Notes: a model not told the origin generated them from the sequence alone. A DNA stretch of 64,000 nucleotides from Exiguobacterium sp. s122 (GCF_018618475.1 NZ_JACSMD010000004.1:1-64000), one strand, 5' to 3'; numbered from the stretch's first letter, positions 26,833 through 36,650 are shown. Numbers and translations: made by a program.

Positions 26833-27116
26833 CTTACAATATTGAAACCGATGAAGAAGATATTCGTTATTCATGATTCATCACACATGTGAAATATTTC
26901 GCTGAACGCTTTTATGCTGGAAAAATGTTGAATGAAGAATCCGATCAACTATTTGAGCAGATGGCGAACATCTACCCAAAGGCCATGAATGGTTCATTCA
27001 AAGTACGGGACTACCTTAAACAGTTGCACGGTGTGACAATTCCTAATGAGGAACTAGCTTATCTAGCCGTTCATATTCATCGACTGACAACTAATATGGA
27101 TTTGAATAAACAATAA
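26833..27116 (+). pseudogene. PRD2 fragment of a BglG/LicT antiterminator
   Basis: Reads ETDEEDIRYS, an in-frame TGA, then FITHVKYFAERF... and ANIYPKAM...EELAYLAVHIHRL. This is the second PTS-regulation domain of a BglG-type antiterminator. The TGA at the Arg position of RYSRF is a typical CGA to TGA change. It complements the CAT-PRD1 remnant at 15264-15764. Confidence 0.7.
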
Positions 27117-27127
27117 CTTTTTTAATT

Positions 27128-27160
27128 ACCTGGTTCTTTTTGACGAAGACCAGGTTTTTT
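27128..27160 (+). terminator. Terminator after the PRD fragment
   Basis: ACCTGGT and ACCAGGT form the stem, followed by six T. It would have ended the antiterminator gene. Confidence 0.8.
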
Positions 27161-27300
27161 CTATATTGAACAAAAAAATATCCATTTTTTATAATCGAGC
27201 AGCTATAGGCCGCATGACATATGTGTGTTTTTCACCACTGATTCGATTTCTTTAGATCGGCGTGACGGGCTCCTTTAATAACTTTTTCAGAAAAGATAAA

Positions 27301-27326
27301 AGGAAAGAACAACTTTGCTCTTTCCT
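27301..27326 (-). terminator. Terminator after the MATE gene
   Basis: AGGAAAGA and TCTTTCCT arms; on the minus strand the stem is followed by TTTTATCTTTT. Located 18 bp past the MATE stop. Confidence 0.75.
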
Positions 27327-27343
27327 ACAATTTCAGTCAAGTG

Positions 27344-28765
27344 TTAATAATTATTTATACATCGCACGTCTTCATGCTTGGTTTTGGGATGACAGGGCTT
27401 CTGCGGTTCGGATTCCACTACAATCCAACGCCCTCGGCTGAATTGAATCCAAAGGACGATCGCCTTAAAGACGATGTCTAGACCGATGGCGATCCACACT
27501 CCTGCAATGCCCATCTGCATCTGAATCGCCAATACATATACTGCCCCAGTCCGGATCACCCACATACCGATCGTGGTCAGATACATTGGAAACTTCGTAT
27601 TGTTCGCTCCTTGGAATCCACCGGTCAATACAAGGACGACTGCTAGGAAAGGCTGGAAGACCGCTGCTATTTTTAACGCGACATCGATGTCTTTGATGAC
27701 TTGGGGATCGTCGGTGAAAAGTGAACCTGCCCATCCTCCGAAGAAGAATAAGACGACCCCGAATAAGGACATGAAGCCCATCGCCATGAACGTGCTCAAT
27801 CTGGCATATTCTTTGGCGGTCTCGTGGTCTCCCGCTCCGATGTTGCGACCGACGAGAATGGTTGCTGCTGTCGCGAAACCATATGCCAACATATAAGAGA
27901 ACACCTCTAGATTCCCTGCAATTTGATGCGCGGCGAAGGTGTTCGTCCCGAGTACCACGATGAATCCGAAATACACGATCTGTCCGGCTCTCATGACCAA
28001 TCGCTCGATAGCCGCCGGGCTTCCAAGATTCACGAGCTCCAACTGGTGTTCGAGATCCGGTCTCCAGAAATCTTTCCTGAAGGCGATCACTTCCGTCTTA
28101 CGAATATAGTTCATCAATAAGAGCGTCCCGACGAGCCGGGCGATGACGGTCGCGAGTGCCGCTCCGACGAGACCAAGTTCGGGGATGATCCAAAAACCGA
28201 AAATCAACATATAGTCGAGCACAATATTGACGACATTGATGACGATGCTCACCTTCATCGGTGATTTTGTATCTCCCGCACCTCGTAAGATACTACTGAG
28301 CACAAACATCAATGCCATCACGATCGATGGGATCCCGACAATTTTGAAGTAGGTGCTACCAGCTTCTAAAACGTCATTCTCCACCCCCATCAACCGCAGG
28401 AGAGGCTCAGCGAAAAATAGCGTCACGACCCCAAAGGTCACCCCGACCACGACAGATAGGACGATGGCCTGCTGCGCGATATGTCTCGCGCGCTCGATTC
28501 GTTCTGAGCCTAAGTTATTGGCGACATAAACGTTTACTGCCACACCGATTGCCATAAAGACAGCAAAGTAGATGGCGAGGATGGCATTCGTCACTCCTAC
28601 CGCTGACACTTCTGCTAGGCCGATTCTTGAGACGAACAGCGTATCGACAAATCCGAGCAACGTTTGGAAAAAATTCTCGGCAACCGCTGGTAACGCGAGT
28701 AGAAGGATGAATTTCATCTTGGTTTTTCGATCACCATGAGTGTCCAGCCGCTCACTTTCTATCAT
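27344..28765 (-). CDS. MATE-family efflux transporter
   Basis: 473 residues with twelve predicted membrane helices and typical MATE features such as ILRGAGDTKSPM and FQGANNTKFPMY in symmetric halves. MATE proteins export cationic drugs and metabolites using Na+ or H+ gradients. It sits next to the copper operon in the same direction, but with 79 bp between the following His-rich gene and its start. Substrate unknown. Confidence 0.88.
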   Translation of the reverse strand: MIESERLDTHGDRKTKMKFILLLALPAVAENFFQTLLGFVDTLFVSRIGLAEVSAVGVTNAILAIYFAVFMAIGVAVNVYVANNLGSERIERARHIAQQAIVLSVVVGVTFGVVTLFFAEPLLRLMGVENDVLEAGSTYFKIVGIPSIVMALMFVLSSILRGAGDTKSPMKVSIVINVVNIVLDYMLIFGFWIIPELGLVGAALATVIARLVGTLLLMNYIRKTEVIAFRKDFWRPDLEHQLELVNLGSPAAIERLVMRAGQIVYFGFIVVLGTNTFAAHQIAGNLEVFSYMLAYGFATAATILVGRNIGAGDHETAKEYARLSTFMAMGFMSLFGVVLFFFGGWAGSLFTDDPQVIKDIDVALKIAAVFQPFLAVVLVLTGGFQGANNTKFPMYLTTIGMWVIRTGAVYVLAIQMQMGIAGVWIAIGLDIVFKAIVLWIQFSRGRWIVVESEPQKPCHPKTKHEDVRCINNY

Positions 28766-28844
28766 CTGAGTCCTCTCCTTCGAAAATTATGCTTACAACG
28801 ATTACAGGAAAGCGACCCAACGAGGAACCATGGGTCGCTCATGG

Positions 28845-29522
28845 TCAATCTGAGACACGAATGACGAAAGGATAGGTGTGCACAGTCCCATGGAACTGGA
28901 ATTCGGCCCAGACCTTGTATAGGCCAGGTTTATGGAAGACCGTCTCAAATTCCGTCGTATCATGAGAAGAAGGATGCACATGGATAAACTGTTCTCCGGC
29001 TTCATCCAAGATGACGACATGACCAAGTGCTCCAAGGTATGGCTCCGGGTTACTTTCTTTGGTGTCATAGCTGAAGACAGTCGGGACATGCGCTTTTAAA
29101 GAGTCAATCGACAGCTCGACGGTATGACCTTCGATCGTCTTCGTCAGACGCTCATCCACTTTAAGTGACGATTCGATAGAGGAAGAGGACTGATGATCAA
29201 TCTGTAAGTGAACCGGCTTCACTTGATATGCCAGTCCCTTAGGCTGAATATCCACGAAGAGTTTATACGCCCCTGCCTCAAGTTGGACGGGGTGCTCGAA
29301 TCGACCCTCACCCTTTTTAAACGGATGGAGGTGTCGGTACTCAGTTAGGTCTTCGTTCACGAGAATCAAATGGAATTCCTTTTCATGGCTGACTTCGAGT
29401 TCCGGGGCTTGCTGATGTTGATCCTTTAACTCGATACTGATTTTCCCGAATTCATATTTAGCTTCTACAGACACTTCATTTCCCGTCAAGTTCTTCATAT
29501 GATGATGTCCATGGTCTTTCAC
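28845..29522 (-). CDS. Putative copper-associated protein with two beta-sandwich domains
   Basis: 225 residues. A short His-rich start (DHGHHHMKN) is followed by two similar beta-rich halves, each with a His motif: EYRHLHPFKKGEG near 90 and FIHVHPSSHD near 187, and each ending in a 'G-Y-K-hydrophobic-F/W' strand (AGAYKLFVDI, PGLYKVWAEF). These repeats resemble FixH/YtkA-like domains. No signal peptide is seen. GTG 29522 was chosen since AAAGGAG lies at proper distance; the frame opens at 29531. Downstream of copZ in the copper operon, so metal binding is likely but unproven. Confidence 0.5.
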   Translation of the reverse strand: MKDHGHHHMKNLTGNEVSVEAKYEFGKISIELKDQHQQAPELEVSHEKEFHLILVNEDLTEYRHLHPFKKGEGRFEHPVQLEAGAYKLFVDIQPKGLAYQVKPVHLQIDHQSSSSIESSLKVDERLTKTIEGHTVELSIDSLKAHVPTVFSYDTKESNPEPYLGALGHVVILDEAGEQFIHVHPSSHDTTEFETVFHKPGLYKVWAEFQFHGTVHTYPFVIRVSD

Positions 29523-29572
29523 GTTTAACACTCCTTTGTGTAGTCCTTGATCGCACCGTCACTCGACCTCCA

Positions 29573-29815
29573 TTACTTGCAGCAAGAACAACCGATTTTA
29601 ACGGTCGCCTCCGTTACCTCGTAGCCAGTCTCTTGAATTGCGGTTTCAATCTCAGAAAGTGTGAGTTGGCTTTCATCGAACGTCACGTCCACCTCTCCCG
29701 CCGAAAGATTGACCTTCACTGATTCAATACCCGCTAACTTTCCAACGTGTCCTTCAATCTTATTGATACAAGATCCACAAGACATACCCGCTACCTGAAA
29801 TGTTGATTTTTTCAT
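29573..29815 (-). CDS. copZ: HMA-domain copper chaperone with Cys tail
   Basis: 80 residues: an HMA domain with GMSCGSC at 9-15 and an unusual C-terminal IGCSCCK that could bind an extra metal ion. AGGAGG lies before the ATG. A CsoR-type palindrome at 29841-29855 and a terminator lie upstream, so it probably has its own promoter distinct from copA. Confidence 0.85.
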   Translation of the reverse strand: MKKSTFQVAGMSCGSCINKIEGHVGKLAGIESVKVNLSAGEVDVTFDESQLTLSEIETAIQETGYEVTEATVKIGCSCCK

Positions 29816-29840
29816 TATATGTTCCTCCTGATTATTTAAT

Positions 29841-29855
29841 TACCATACATGGGTA
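29841..29855. promoter_or_regulatory. CsoR-type operator before the second copZ
   Basis: TACC-ATACATG-GGTA palindrome 26-40 bp upstream of the start codon; the shape is like the sites at 2452 and 2750. Confidence 0.5.
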
Positions 29856-29886
29856 GGGTGTAAAAGTATCGATTTTTTTACACCCT
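29855..29886. terminator. Bidirectional-type terminator
   Basis: AGGGTGTAAAA pairs with TTTTTACACCCT. It lies after the copA-glutaredoxin genes and before the second copZ. Confidence 0.7.
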
Positions 29887-29957
29887 CGCCACCTTATGTT
29901 CGTGTCCCTCATTGCACGACACGCTTTCAACAGGTTCTGAGAGTGAGCTATCGTTGC

Positions 29958-30233
29958 TTATCGTAGCAATGTTAGAATCTCTTCTTTGTTGTTCTCGAAG
30001 CCAACAAAGTACTTCACTACTCTTCTTTTTCTGAGCATCCCTTTTTTGTAGAAGACAAACAGTGGTACGATTCGATTCCCTGATATCGCTACCATTTCTT
30101 GTTCAAGGTCAAGGTTCGCACCCACATCTTTGTTCACATAAGGGACTGAGGTTGTTTTTAAATATTTTTTGGCATCCTGACAATCTGAACACGTCGGACG
30201 CGTGTAAAGCTCGAGCTGTAGGGCTGTATCCAT
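29958..30233 (-). CDS. Glutaredoxin-like protein
   Basis: 91 residues with the active site TRPTCSDC near 12-19 and the family's conserved cis-Pro in RIVPLFVFYK. Small glutaredoxins of this kind reduce disulfides or bind metal. It follows copA with GGAGGGAG upstream, so it should be co-transcribed under CopY; copper oxidises thiols, which makes this a sensible partner. Confidence 0.8.
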   Translation of the reverse strand: MDTALQLELYTRPTCSDCQDAKKYLKTTSVPYVNKDVGANLDLEQEMVAISGNRIVPLFVFYKKGMLRKRRVVKYFVGFENNKEEILTLLR

Positions 30234-30247
30234 CCCACTCCCTCCTT

Positions 30248-32707
30248 TTATTTGATCATCGAAGGCTTGAATCGTTTTAAACGGAGTGCGTTCACCAGGA
30301 CCGAGACTGAGCTTAAACTCATGGCCGCTCCGGCAAGTATCGGGTTCAACAAGGGCCCGCCGAGTAGATAAACAATCCCCATCGCAAACGGGATACCCAT
30401 GACATTATAGGCAAATGCCCAAAACAGGTTCTGTTTGATGTTGCGGATGGTTGACTTGCTCAATTCGACAGCTGTAGGTACATCCATCAAATCGCTTCGC
30501 ATCAAGACGATGTCTGCAGATTCGATCGCAACGTCAGTACCCGAACCGATCGCGATTCCGATGTCTGCTTGGGCCAAGGCTGGTGCGTCATTGATTCCAT
30601 CACCGACCATTGCGACCTTCTTCCCTTCGGCCTGTAACTTCTTCACTTCGTTCGCTTTGTCTTCAGGTAACACTTCACTCAGTACCCGATCGATCCCGAC
30701 CTGTCTCGCAATCGCCATGGCCGTACCTTTGTTGTCTCCGGTGATCATGGCTACTTCGATACCCATTCGTTGAAGTTTCTGAATGGCTTTACGACTGTTT
30801 TCTTTGACGGTGTCTGCGACAGCGATGATCCCTGCGATTTGTTGGTCAATCGCGATATACATCGGCGTCTTGCCTTGGTGTGCGAGTTTGTCTGAAGCGC
30901 CTTCAAGGACATCCAGTGAGATGCCGCGGTCTTTCATCAATTTTCTGTTTCCGGCAAGCAAGACTTTTCCGTCGATCAGGACTTCGATCCCGTGCCCTGG
31001 GATGGCTTCAAAACGATCGATATCCATGACACGCATCATTCTGTCCTCTGCCGCTCTTACGATTGCTTCGCCCAATGGATGTTCAGACCCTTTTTCAGCG
31101 GAAGCGGTCAAGCGTAACAACTCATCTTCTTGATGTCCATTCACTGTCACGATATCTGTCACTTTCGGTTTTCCTTCAGTGATCGTCCCTGTCTTGTCGA
31201 ACACGATCGTCTGGACTTTATGGGTCGTCTCCAAGGCGCCGCCACTCTTGATCAACACACCATTCTCAGCACCTTTGCCCGTACCCACCATGATTGCTGT
31301 TGGTGTGGCCAAACCTAGTGCACAAGGGCAGGCGATGACCAGTACTGAAATCGTGATCGTCAAGGCGAAGAGGCCGGTCTGACCGCCTAAATACCATGCA
31401 ATTCCTGAAAGGATCGCGACGACGATGACAATCGGTACAAAGTATCCGGAGATGATATCGGCCAGTTTTGCGATAGGAGCTCGAGAGCCCTGTGCATCCT
31501 CGACCAATTTGATGATTTGAGATAGCGCCGTATCCTTACCGACTTTCGTGGCTCGGTATTGGATGATCCCGTTCTTGTTGATGCTGGCACCGATGACTTG
31601 AGCACCCACATTTTTTTCAACAGGGATACTTTCACCGGTCAGCATGGATTCGTCTACAGACGTATTACCTGATAGAACCACGCCATCCACCGGAATCTTC
31701 TCACCAGGCTTTACGATAATCGTGTCGCCGACGATGACTTCGTCGATTGATACTTCTAACTCTTGTCCGTTGCGGACGACCTTTGCCGTCTTAGGTGCCA
31801 GTCCCATCAATTTTTCAATCGCTTCGGATGTTTTACCCATCGACCGGACTTCAAGATATTTACCTAATGTGATCAGCGTGAGAATGACTGCGGCTGTCTC
31901 ATAGTAGAGGCTATTCACGTATCCCTCATAACCTGAGAGGATAGCCATGGTAGCACCGGCGCTATAGAAGAAGGCTGCGCTCGTCCCTAGGGCGACAAGT
32001 GAATCCATATTCGGATGCCCTCGGAACAATGTCTTAAATCCGACGGAGAAGAATTTCCATCCGAATAACATCACTGGGATGGTCATCATGAGCTGCAAGA
32101 CAGCGAACAATTCTGGGTTCATCGTTGGATGCAATGCCATCGGTAGGGGTAGGCCGATCATATGCCCCATCGCCACATAGAGTAATGGAATCGTGAAAAT
32201 CGCCGACCCTACAAATCGGTTCCACATCGATTGAATTTTTTTCAGTTTCTTTTCTTTCTCGGTATCTTGACTATCCGCTGATTCTTGATCTTCTCTTGCC
32301 TCATATCCGGCGTTTGCCACCACTCGGATGACATCTGATACAGTCACCAGCTGAGGATCATATCGAATAACTAATTTTTCTGTCGCCAAGTTCACATTCG
32401 ACTCAGTCACACCCACCATTTTCCTCGTGGCCTTCTCAATCGTCTGCACACACGAGGCACAAGTCATCCCTGTGATGACAAATGATCTTTGCTCGGTCTC
32501 GGTTGAGGCCTTGTAGCCAGCCTTCTCGACGGTCGTCTGAATATCCAGCGGCGAGATTTTCGTCTCATCGTAATGAATGCTCAATTTCCCAGTCGCTAGG
32601 TTGACGTTGGAGGTCACTACGCCAGGCAATTTTTTTGTTGCTTTTTCAACTGTCTGAACGCAGGACGCACAGGTCATCCCTTCCACGGCAAATGTCTTAC
32701 TCTCCAT
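30248..32707 (-). CDS. copA: CopA copper-exporting P1B-1 ATPase
   Basis: An 819-residue ATPase. Two N-terminal HMA domains each carry GMTCASC (near residues 9 and 79). TGES follows, then the CPC membrane site near 459, DKTGT near 505, SEHPLG and [10 protein letters not shown]. This is the usual CopA layout for Cu(I) export. GGAGG precedes the ATG. It follows copZ at 32726 and copY, giving a copY-copZ-copA-grx operon. Confidence 0.96.
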   Translation of the reverse strand: MESKTFAVEGMTCASCVQTVEKATKKLPGVVTSNVNLATGKLSIHYDETKISPLDIQTTVEKAGYKASTETEQRSFVITGMTCASCVQTIEKATRKMVGVTESNVNLATEKLVIRYDPQLVTVSDVIRVVANAGYEAREDQESADSQDTEKEKKLKKIQSMWNRFVGSAIFTIPLLYVAMGHMIGLPLPMALHPTMNPELFAVLQLMMTIPVMLFGWKFFSVGFKTLFRGHPNMDSLVALGTSAAFFYSAGATMAILSGYEGYVNSLYYETAAVILTLITLGKYLEVRSMGKTSEAIEKLMGLAPKTAKVVRNGQELEVSIDEVIVGDTIIVKPGEKIPVDGVVLSGNTSVDESMLTGESIPVEKNVGAQVIGASINKNGIIQYRATKVGKDTALSQIIKLVEDAQGSRAPIAKLADIISGYFVPIVIVVAILSGIAWYLGGQTGLFALTITISVLVIACPCALGLATPTAIMVGTGKGAENGVLIKSGGALETTHKVQTIVFDKTGTITEGKPKVTDIVTVNGHQEDELLRLTASAEKGSEHPLGEAIVRAAEDRMMRVMDIDRFEAIPGHGIEVLIDGKVLLAGNRKLMKDRGISLDVLEGASDKLAHQGKTPMYIAIDQQIAGIIAVADTVKENSRKAIQKLQRMGIEVAMITGDNKGTAMAIARQVGIDRVLSEVLPEDKANEVKKLQAEGKKVAMVGDGINDAPALAQADIGIAIGSGTDVAIESADIVLMRSDLMDVPTAVELSKSTIRNIKQNLFWAFAYNVMGIPFAMGIVYLLGGPLLNPILAGAAMSLSSVSVLVNALRLKRFKPSMIK

Positions 32708-32725
32708 ATCGTCTTACCTCCATTA

Positions 32726-32941
32726 TTATTGGGCTGATTCGACTTCGTAACCGACCTCGCCCACAACTTCTTTAAATTCATTCACATCTAGTCGTGTTTC
32801 ATCGTACTTCACTTTTGCAATGCCTTTCTTTAAGTTGACTTTCGCACTTTCAACCCCATTCAGACCTTCAAGTGCTGACTCGACCTTGTTGACACAATGA
32901 GCGCATGACATACCTTTAATCGTTAAAATCGTTTTTTTCAT
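32726..32941 (-). CDS. copZ: CopZ copper chaperone
   Basis: 71 residues, a single HMA domain with GMSCAHC at 9-15. ATG 32941 has AGGAGG nine bases upstream; the frame extends to 32971. It lies between copY and copA and should carry Cu(I) to the CopA HMA domains or to CopY. Confidence 0.93.
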   Translation of the reverse strand: MKKTILTIKGMSCAHCVNKVESALEGLNGVESAKVNLKKGIAKVKYDETRLDVNEFKEVVGEVGYEVESAQ

Positions 32942-32986
32942 CTTGAATCTCCTCCTATTCACTACCTTCATGACATCATTTCAAAC

Positions 32987-33445
32987 TCAATGTCTGGATC
33001 CACAGGAATGGTCCTGACATCTGCATTGACCCGGGGTACAGGTGCATGGAATGTCCTCCACCGCTTCACTTTCCTTCATCTCAAGGATTTTTTTGAGATT
33101 CTCGATATCCTGTACACTCAGTGTCGCCTGTGTGATCATCGTTCCGATTGTGTTACCGACATCCCTGTCACAGATATGATCGAGTAGATCGTGTAACGTC
33201 TCTCTGATGACGTCACCTTCAACGACGTTCGCGGAGTAGATGAATTTCTTCCCCTCGGCCTCGGTTGAGAGCATCCCTTTTTTCACGAGCCTTCCAATGA
33301 ATGTTTTCGTCGTCGCAGGCTTCCAGCTCATCTTCTTTTCCAATACCTCGATGATTTCTTTACTGGTCACGTGCTTTTGGGCCCAAACGACACGCATGAC
33401 TTCCCATTCTGAATCCGTGATTTGTTTTTCGACATGTTCAGCCAT
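32987..33445 (-). CDS. copY: CopY/TcrY-type copper-responsive repressor
   Basis: 152 residues of the BlaI/MecI fold: an N-terminal winged helix (TDSEWEVMRVVWAQKHVTSKEII) and a C-terminal metal site CTCTPGQCRC followed by more Cys/His. Copper displaces the metal and releases DNA. ATG 33445 has GGAGG upstream. Operators of TTTACA...TGTAAA type lie just upstream, so it probably represses its own operon. Confidence 0.93.
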   Translation of the reverse strand: MAEHVEKQITDSEWEVMRVVWAQKHVTSKEIIEVLEKKMSWKPATTKTFIGRLVKKGMLSTEAEGKKFIYSANVVEGDVIRETLHDLLDHICDRDVGNTIGTMITQATLSVQDIENLKKILEMKESEAVEDIPCTCTPGQCRCQDHSCGSRH

Positions 33446-33466
33446 TTGTCTAACCTCCAATTTTAA

Positions 33467-33483
33467 GTTTACAATCGTAAACG
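33467..33483. promoter_or_regulatory. CopY operator 1
   Basis: GTTTACAATCGTAAACG, palindromic, 22 bp before the copY start. Confidence 0.75.
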
Positions 33484-33498
33484 TTTTATTTGTTTTCA

Positions 33499-33514
33499 GT
33501 TTACATTCGTAAAC
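33499..33514. promoter_or_regulatory. CopY operator 2
   Basis: GTTTACATTCGTAAAC, 54 bp before the copY start and 32 bp (about three helical turns) from operator 1. Confidence 0.75.
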
Positions 33515-33557
33515 GTCGACTGTCAACCATTCTGTTTTTGGGTTCGCTATTCAGTCT

Positions 33558-33731
33558 TCATTGGCTATATTCTTGTCTAGAAAACGCATCTGGATATCCT
33601 TCAGCAACGCTTTCAAATAGTAGTGCGAGCTGACGGCATCCCGGGCACCAATCGGCGGTGAACTTTAAGACTACAGGCTGCGTAGAGTGATTAACCATTT
33701 GCAAATCAGATAATTGAAATTTCGAAAGCAT
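33558..33731 (-). pseudogene. Truncated thioredoxin-like protein
   Basis: 57 residues from ATG 33731 (AGAGGAG upstream). FTADWCPGCRQL has a thioredoxin CxxC, but the protein ends at AEGYPDAFSRQEYSQ with no second half of the fold. A perfect cop box lies 45 bp upstream, so it belonged to the CopY regulon. Probably inactive. Confidence 0.65.
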
Positions 33732-33775
33732 TTTTTCTCCTCTCTTTTCGTTTACTTTTGTAATCGATTTAAATT

Positions 33776-33785
33776 TACAACTGTA
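33776..33785. promoter_or_regulatory. Cop box before the thioredoxin remnant
   Basis: TACAACTGTA exactly fits the CopY consensus TACAnnTGTA. A weaker version, TTTACTTTTGTAAT, is at 33751-33764. Confidence 0.75.
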
Positions 33786-34053
33786 AACGTTATTTGTCAA
33801 TCTATATATTCGTGTCCATTTTGTATGTTTCTTTAAGCTTATTGTTTCTCTCAAAACACTAATTCGATTCGTACTTAGTTGGGTCGTATTTATTTTGAAC
33901 TCATACAGCTTTAAATTGTTAACTACTGTCATCTCTTATGTGATGTAATAAAACAAAGTAGGAATTGTCTTAAGCGTTTTGTTGCTTAGTCGCTAGGATT
34001 AAATAGATGATTCGACTACTAGCTTACTATTGAGACATTCTCATAAGTAAAAA

Positions 34054-34101
34054 GTGTAGGAAGGTATACATTTCGACGTCGAAATGTATACCTTCCTACA
34101 C
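34054..34101. repeat. Palindrome family 1, copy 2
   Basis: A perfect 48-bp palindrome with core TTTCGACGTCGAAA and outer arms GTGTAGGAAGGTATACA. It is 113 bp upstream of the coiled-coil gene at 34214. The rest of 33932-34213 shows no gene. Confidence 0.95.
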
Positions 34102-34213
34102 CACAAAGTGCCAGTTTATGAGTGATTTTTTTATAACAACTTGTATTTAAATGATTTAAATATAGGAACTACATATGCTGTATACAAAATAATAACCAAA
34201 TGAGGGATTAGAA

Positions 34214-34607
34214 TTGGAATCAAACGAGACCAAGGTGACGTCATTCCGCGTGTCACAAGAAGTGAAAGAACATATTCAGCGTTTAATGCAGCAACGTCAA
34301 ATATCAACCAACCAATTATTCGAGCAATTAATATCATTGGCCGATAAACAGTCACCGGACCCCTTAGTCGTCAAGGAGAACGAATCACTCGAAGCAGCAC
34401 TGAATCAAGTGCTTGCCCTGTTCAATGAACGAGCCACTCGACTAGAAACGCAACAAAAAGAACATGAGCGAATCAACGCGCGATATAAAAATACCATTCA
34501 TGACCTTGAACAAAGCGTAATTGCAGAAGCTGAACGACTCCAAGAGGAGTATGAGCGAAAGGTGTCGTCACATGAAATTGCACTCACTCAATTACAAGAT
34601 CAAATCA
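34214..34607 (+). pseudogene. Truncated copy of the RHH/coiled-coil plasmid protein
   Basis: The first 130 residues follow the protein at 52118 closely (SNETKVTSFRVSQEVKEHIQ and ALNQVLALFNERATRLE are nearly shared). At LQLQDQ-type sequence near 34607 it runs into the antisense of an IS, which removes the second half of the coiled coil. The start is TTG with GAGGG upstream. The product, if made, would keep the DNA-binding N-terminus. Confidence 0.75.
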
Positions 34608-35309
34608 ACATGTCCGCACGAAGAAGTTCATTCTCAAGCTCCATTTGCTGGATACGGCGCTTAAGCTTCTCTTCTTCGCTTAGTTCGTTCTCTGGCTTCG
34701 TACGCCCACGGCGGTCCACGAGCGCCTCTGCCCCGCCCGTGTCATACTTTTTGATCCAGCCATAGACCTGGGCATAGGACACCTGAAATTGTTCCGCGGT
34801 CTGCTGGTAGTTGCGTCCATTCTCCAAACAATATTTCACGATCTCAAGGCGCTCTTCGAATGTAGTTTTTCTTCCTTTTGTCATAGCTCGATCCATCCCT
34901 TTTCTCGAATCTGTTAACTCGCTATGACTAGTATACTTCTTAATCCATTTACGAAGAACAGACCAATCACTGATCTGATACTTGGAGAGTACCTCCATTC
35001 TAGTGAACCCGTCGAGATAGTCGCGGACGGCCGCGATTTTCAGTTCCTTGGTGTAAGATTTCCATGCCTTCGATTCCTTCAACGCATCGATCCCACCGGT
35101 ATCGAATTTCACTTTCCACACCTGGAGGGTGTGCCTAGAGACGCCATGAGCCTCCATGATTTCTTTCCAAGTATATGTTTCTTCTTCCATCATGCGCAGC
35201 GCACTCAATTTTTGTTCGATCGTATGCCGACTTCTCGCCATAAAAAACACTCCCCAATAGAATAAACAGATTTGTTATTTCATCTGTCTACCTATTGGGG
35301 AGCATATCA
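34607..35309 (-). mobile_element. Partial IS3-family element
   Basis: The right end (TGATATGCTCCCCAATAGG on the minus strand, ending near 35309) and orfA remain; orfB and the other end are lost at the junction with the truncated plasmid gene. Confidence 0.75.
34608..35241 (-). pseudogene. IS3-family OrfA, C-terminal end lost
   Basis: 213 residues with repeated helix-turn-helix units (WKEIMEAHGVSRHTLQVW, EVLSKYQISDWSVLRKW, QQTAEQFQVSYAQVYGWI) and a leucine-zipper coil that ends at ELLRADMLI by reading into the neighbouring gene. ATG 35241 has GGGGAG upstream. Without OrfB it cannot transpose. Confidence 0.75.
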
Positions 35310-35331
35310 ATGTGGGCAGCGGGGCTTGGCG

Positions 35332-36480
35332 TTATTCTGTTATGCTGATACCATTTGGAACACCTTTCACTTCGATCGTTTCGATTACCTTGTTTTGCCC
35401 TTTGTCGATGATTGACACTGTATCTTCAAACATATTGGTTACATATACTTTCTTATTGTCCGGACTGGTTACGACTCCGTGCGCCCCTTTTCCGGTTATA
35501 ATTTCAGCAGTTGCTTTCCTTAAGGCAAGTTCAATCACTGTGACGGAGTTAGATGGAGCGTCTTTTGTACCCTGGTTTGCCACATAGGCAAATTCATCAT
35601 TTACATCAACATAAACCTGTGCCGGACCAACGCCAACTTCGATTTTTTCAACCTTTTCAGTCTCAAGGTCCACTACAGCCAACGCATTTTCAGCATTTAA
35701 AGTGGCCACAAGGGTTTTTCCATCCGATGTGACACCTGCAGTAACGGGAACTGCACCGACTTTGATCCGTTTTTCTTCCTTCATCGTTTCTAGGTTCACC
35801 ACACTGACTGTGTCTTCTCCCATGTTCGCAATATAAGCCTTCTGGCTATCGGCTGAAATTCTGAATCCATGAGGGCCTATTCCTGTCTCTACCGTATTGA
35901 CAACCTCGTAGCTTGCCATATCTATGACAGAAATATTGTTATCCTCATTATTCGTCACGACCGCAAAGTTCCCGTTCTCAGTAAATACGATGTGGGCAGG
36001 GTGATTTCCTACTTCAACTTCCTTGATTAGTTCATCACTTTCCACATCAAAGAAAAGCGCTTTTCCACTATTCCCCTCTCCGTGGCCGCCCTCTTCTTCA
36101 TGGCTTTCATCCTCTTCGTCATGGCCGCCTGTTTCCGGTACAAGGGTTGCACCAATGATTTTTCCATCCGGAGATACTTGGACATTATGAACAGAACCTT
36201 CCAGCTCAATCGTATTTATAATTGTGTTGGTTGCGGCGTCAATTTTGGAAATGCTTCCACCTTCATTTGCAGTATAATAATATTGGGCAGCTGTTTTCCC
36301 AGCCATTTCTTCAGTATTCTCCCCTTCTTGCTTCTCATTTTCTCCCACTGCTGCAACAAGCTCCTTTTTGTTGGGGCCTTCATCAACTGCATTGTTGCCT
36401 GAACTACACCCTGCTAGTACAACTCCCAGAACTCCCAGCATTAATAGAAAAATAAATATACTCATTTTCACTTTATTCAT
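35332..36480 (-). CDS. YVTN beta-propeller lipoprotein
   Basis: 382 residues. Signal peptide and lipobox VVLAGC, an acidic linker, then about seven YVTN-type repeats (for example KAYIANMGEDTVSVVN, KKVYVTNMFEDTVSIID). A His/Glu-rich loop GGHDEEDESHEEEGGHGEG near residue 125-145 could bind metal. ATG 36480 has AGGAGG before it; the frame extends to 36552. It forms a group with the Rieske and multicopper oxidase genes. Role unknown, probably extracytoplasmic metal or redox handling. Confidence 0.8.
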   Translation of the reverse strand: MNKVKMSIFIFLLMLGVLGVVLAGCSSGNNAVDEGPNKKELVAAVGENEKQEGENTEEMAGKTAAQYYYTANEGGSISKIDAATNTIINTIELEGSVHNVQVSPDGKIIGATLVPETGGHDEEDESHEEEGGHGEGNSGKALFFDVESDELIKEVEVGNHPAHIVFTENGNFAVVTNNEDNNISVIDMASYEVVNTVETGIGPHGFRISADSQKAYIANMGEDTVSVVNLETMKEEKRIKVGAVPVTAGVTSDGKTLVATLNAENALAVVDLETEKVEKIEVGVGPAQVYVDVNDEFAYVANQGTKDAPSNSVTVIELALRKATAEIITGKGAHGVVTSPDNKKVYVTNMFEDTVSIIDKGQNKVIETIEVKGVPNGISITE

Positions 36481-36601
36481 GTAAAGCTCCTCCTTTATCA
36501 ATGTAAGGCAATCATAACAGCTGATTTTTGTACCAACTGTGATATATTTCACTTGGCAAATAAAAGGTTTTTAAAATCGTACAATTTGTTGAAATCCATT
36601 A

Positions 36602-36618
36602 AAACTGCATATTCTGCC
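36602..36618 (-). promoter_or_regulatory. CTGCA-type motif in the propeller promoter region
   Basis: CTGCATATTCTGCC holds two TCTGC/CTGCA elements 8 bases apart, about 125 bp upstream of the propeller start. Confidence 0.25.
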
Positions 36619-36650
36619 TATAAGATAGAAGGTTTTCAAGTCATAAAAAA

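Noticed and set aside
34054..34101. Palindrome family 1 as simple transcription terminators
   Set aside because: Only copy 1 has a T run, copies 2-4 lie upstream of genes, and a conserved core is not needed for termination; kept as an unresolved regulatory or centromere element.
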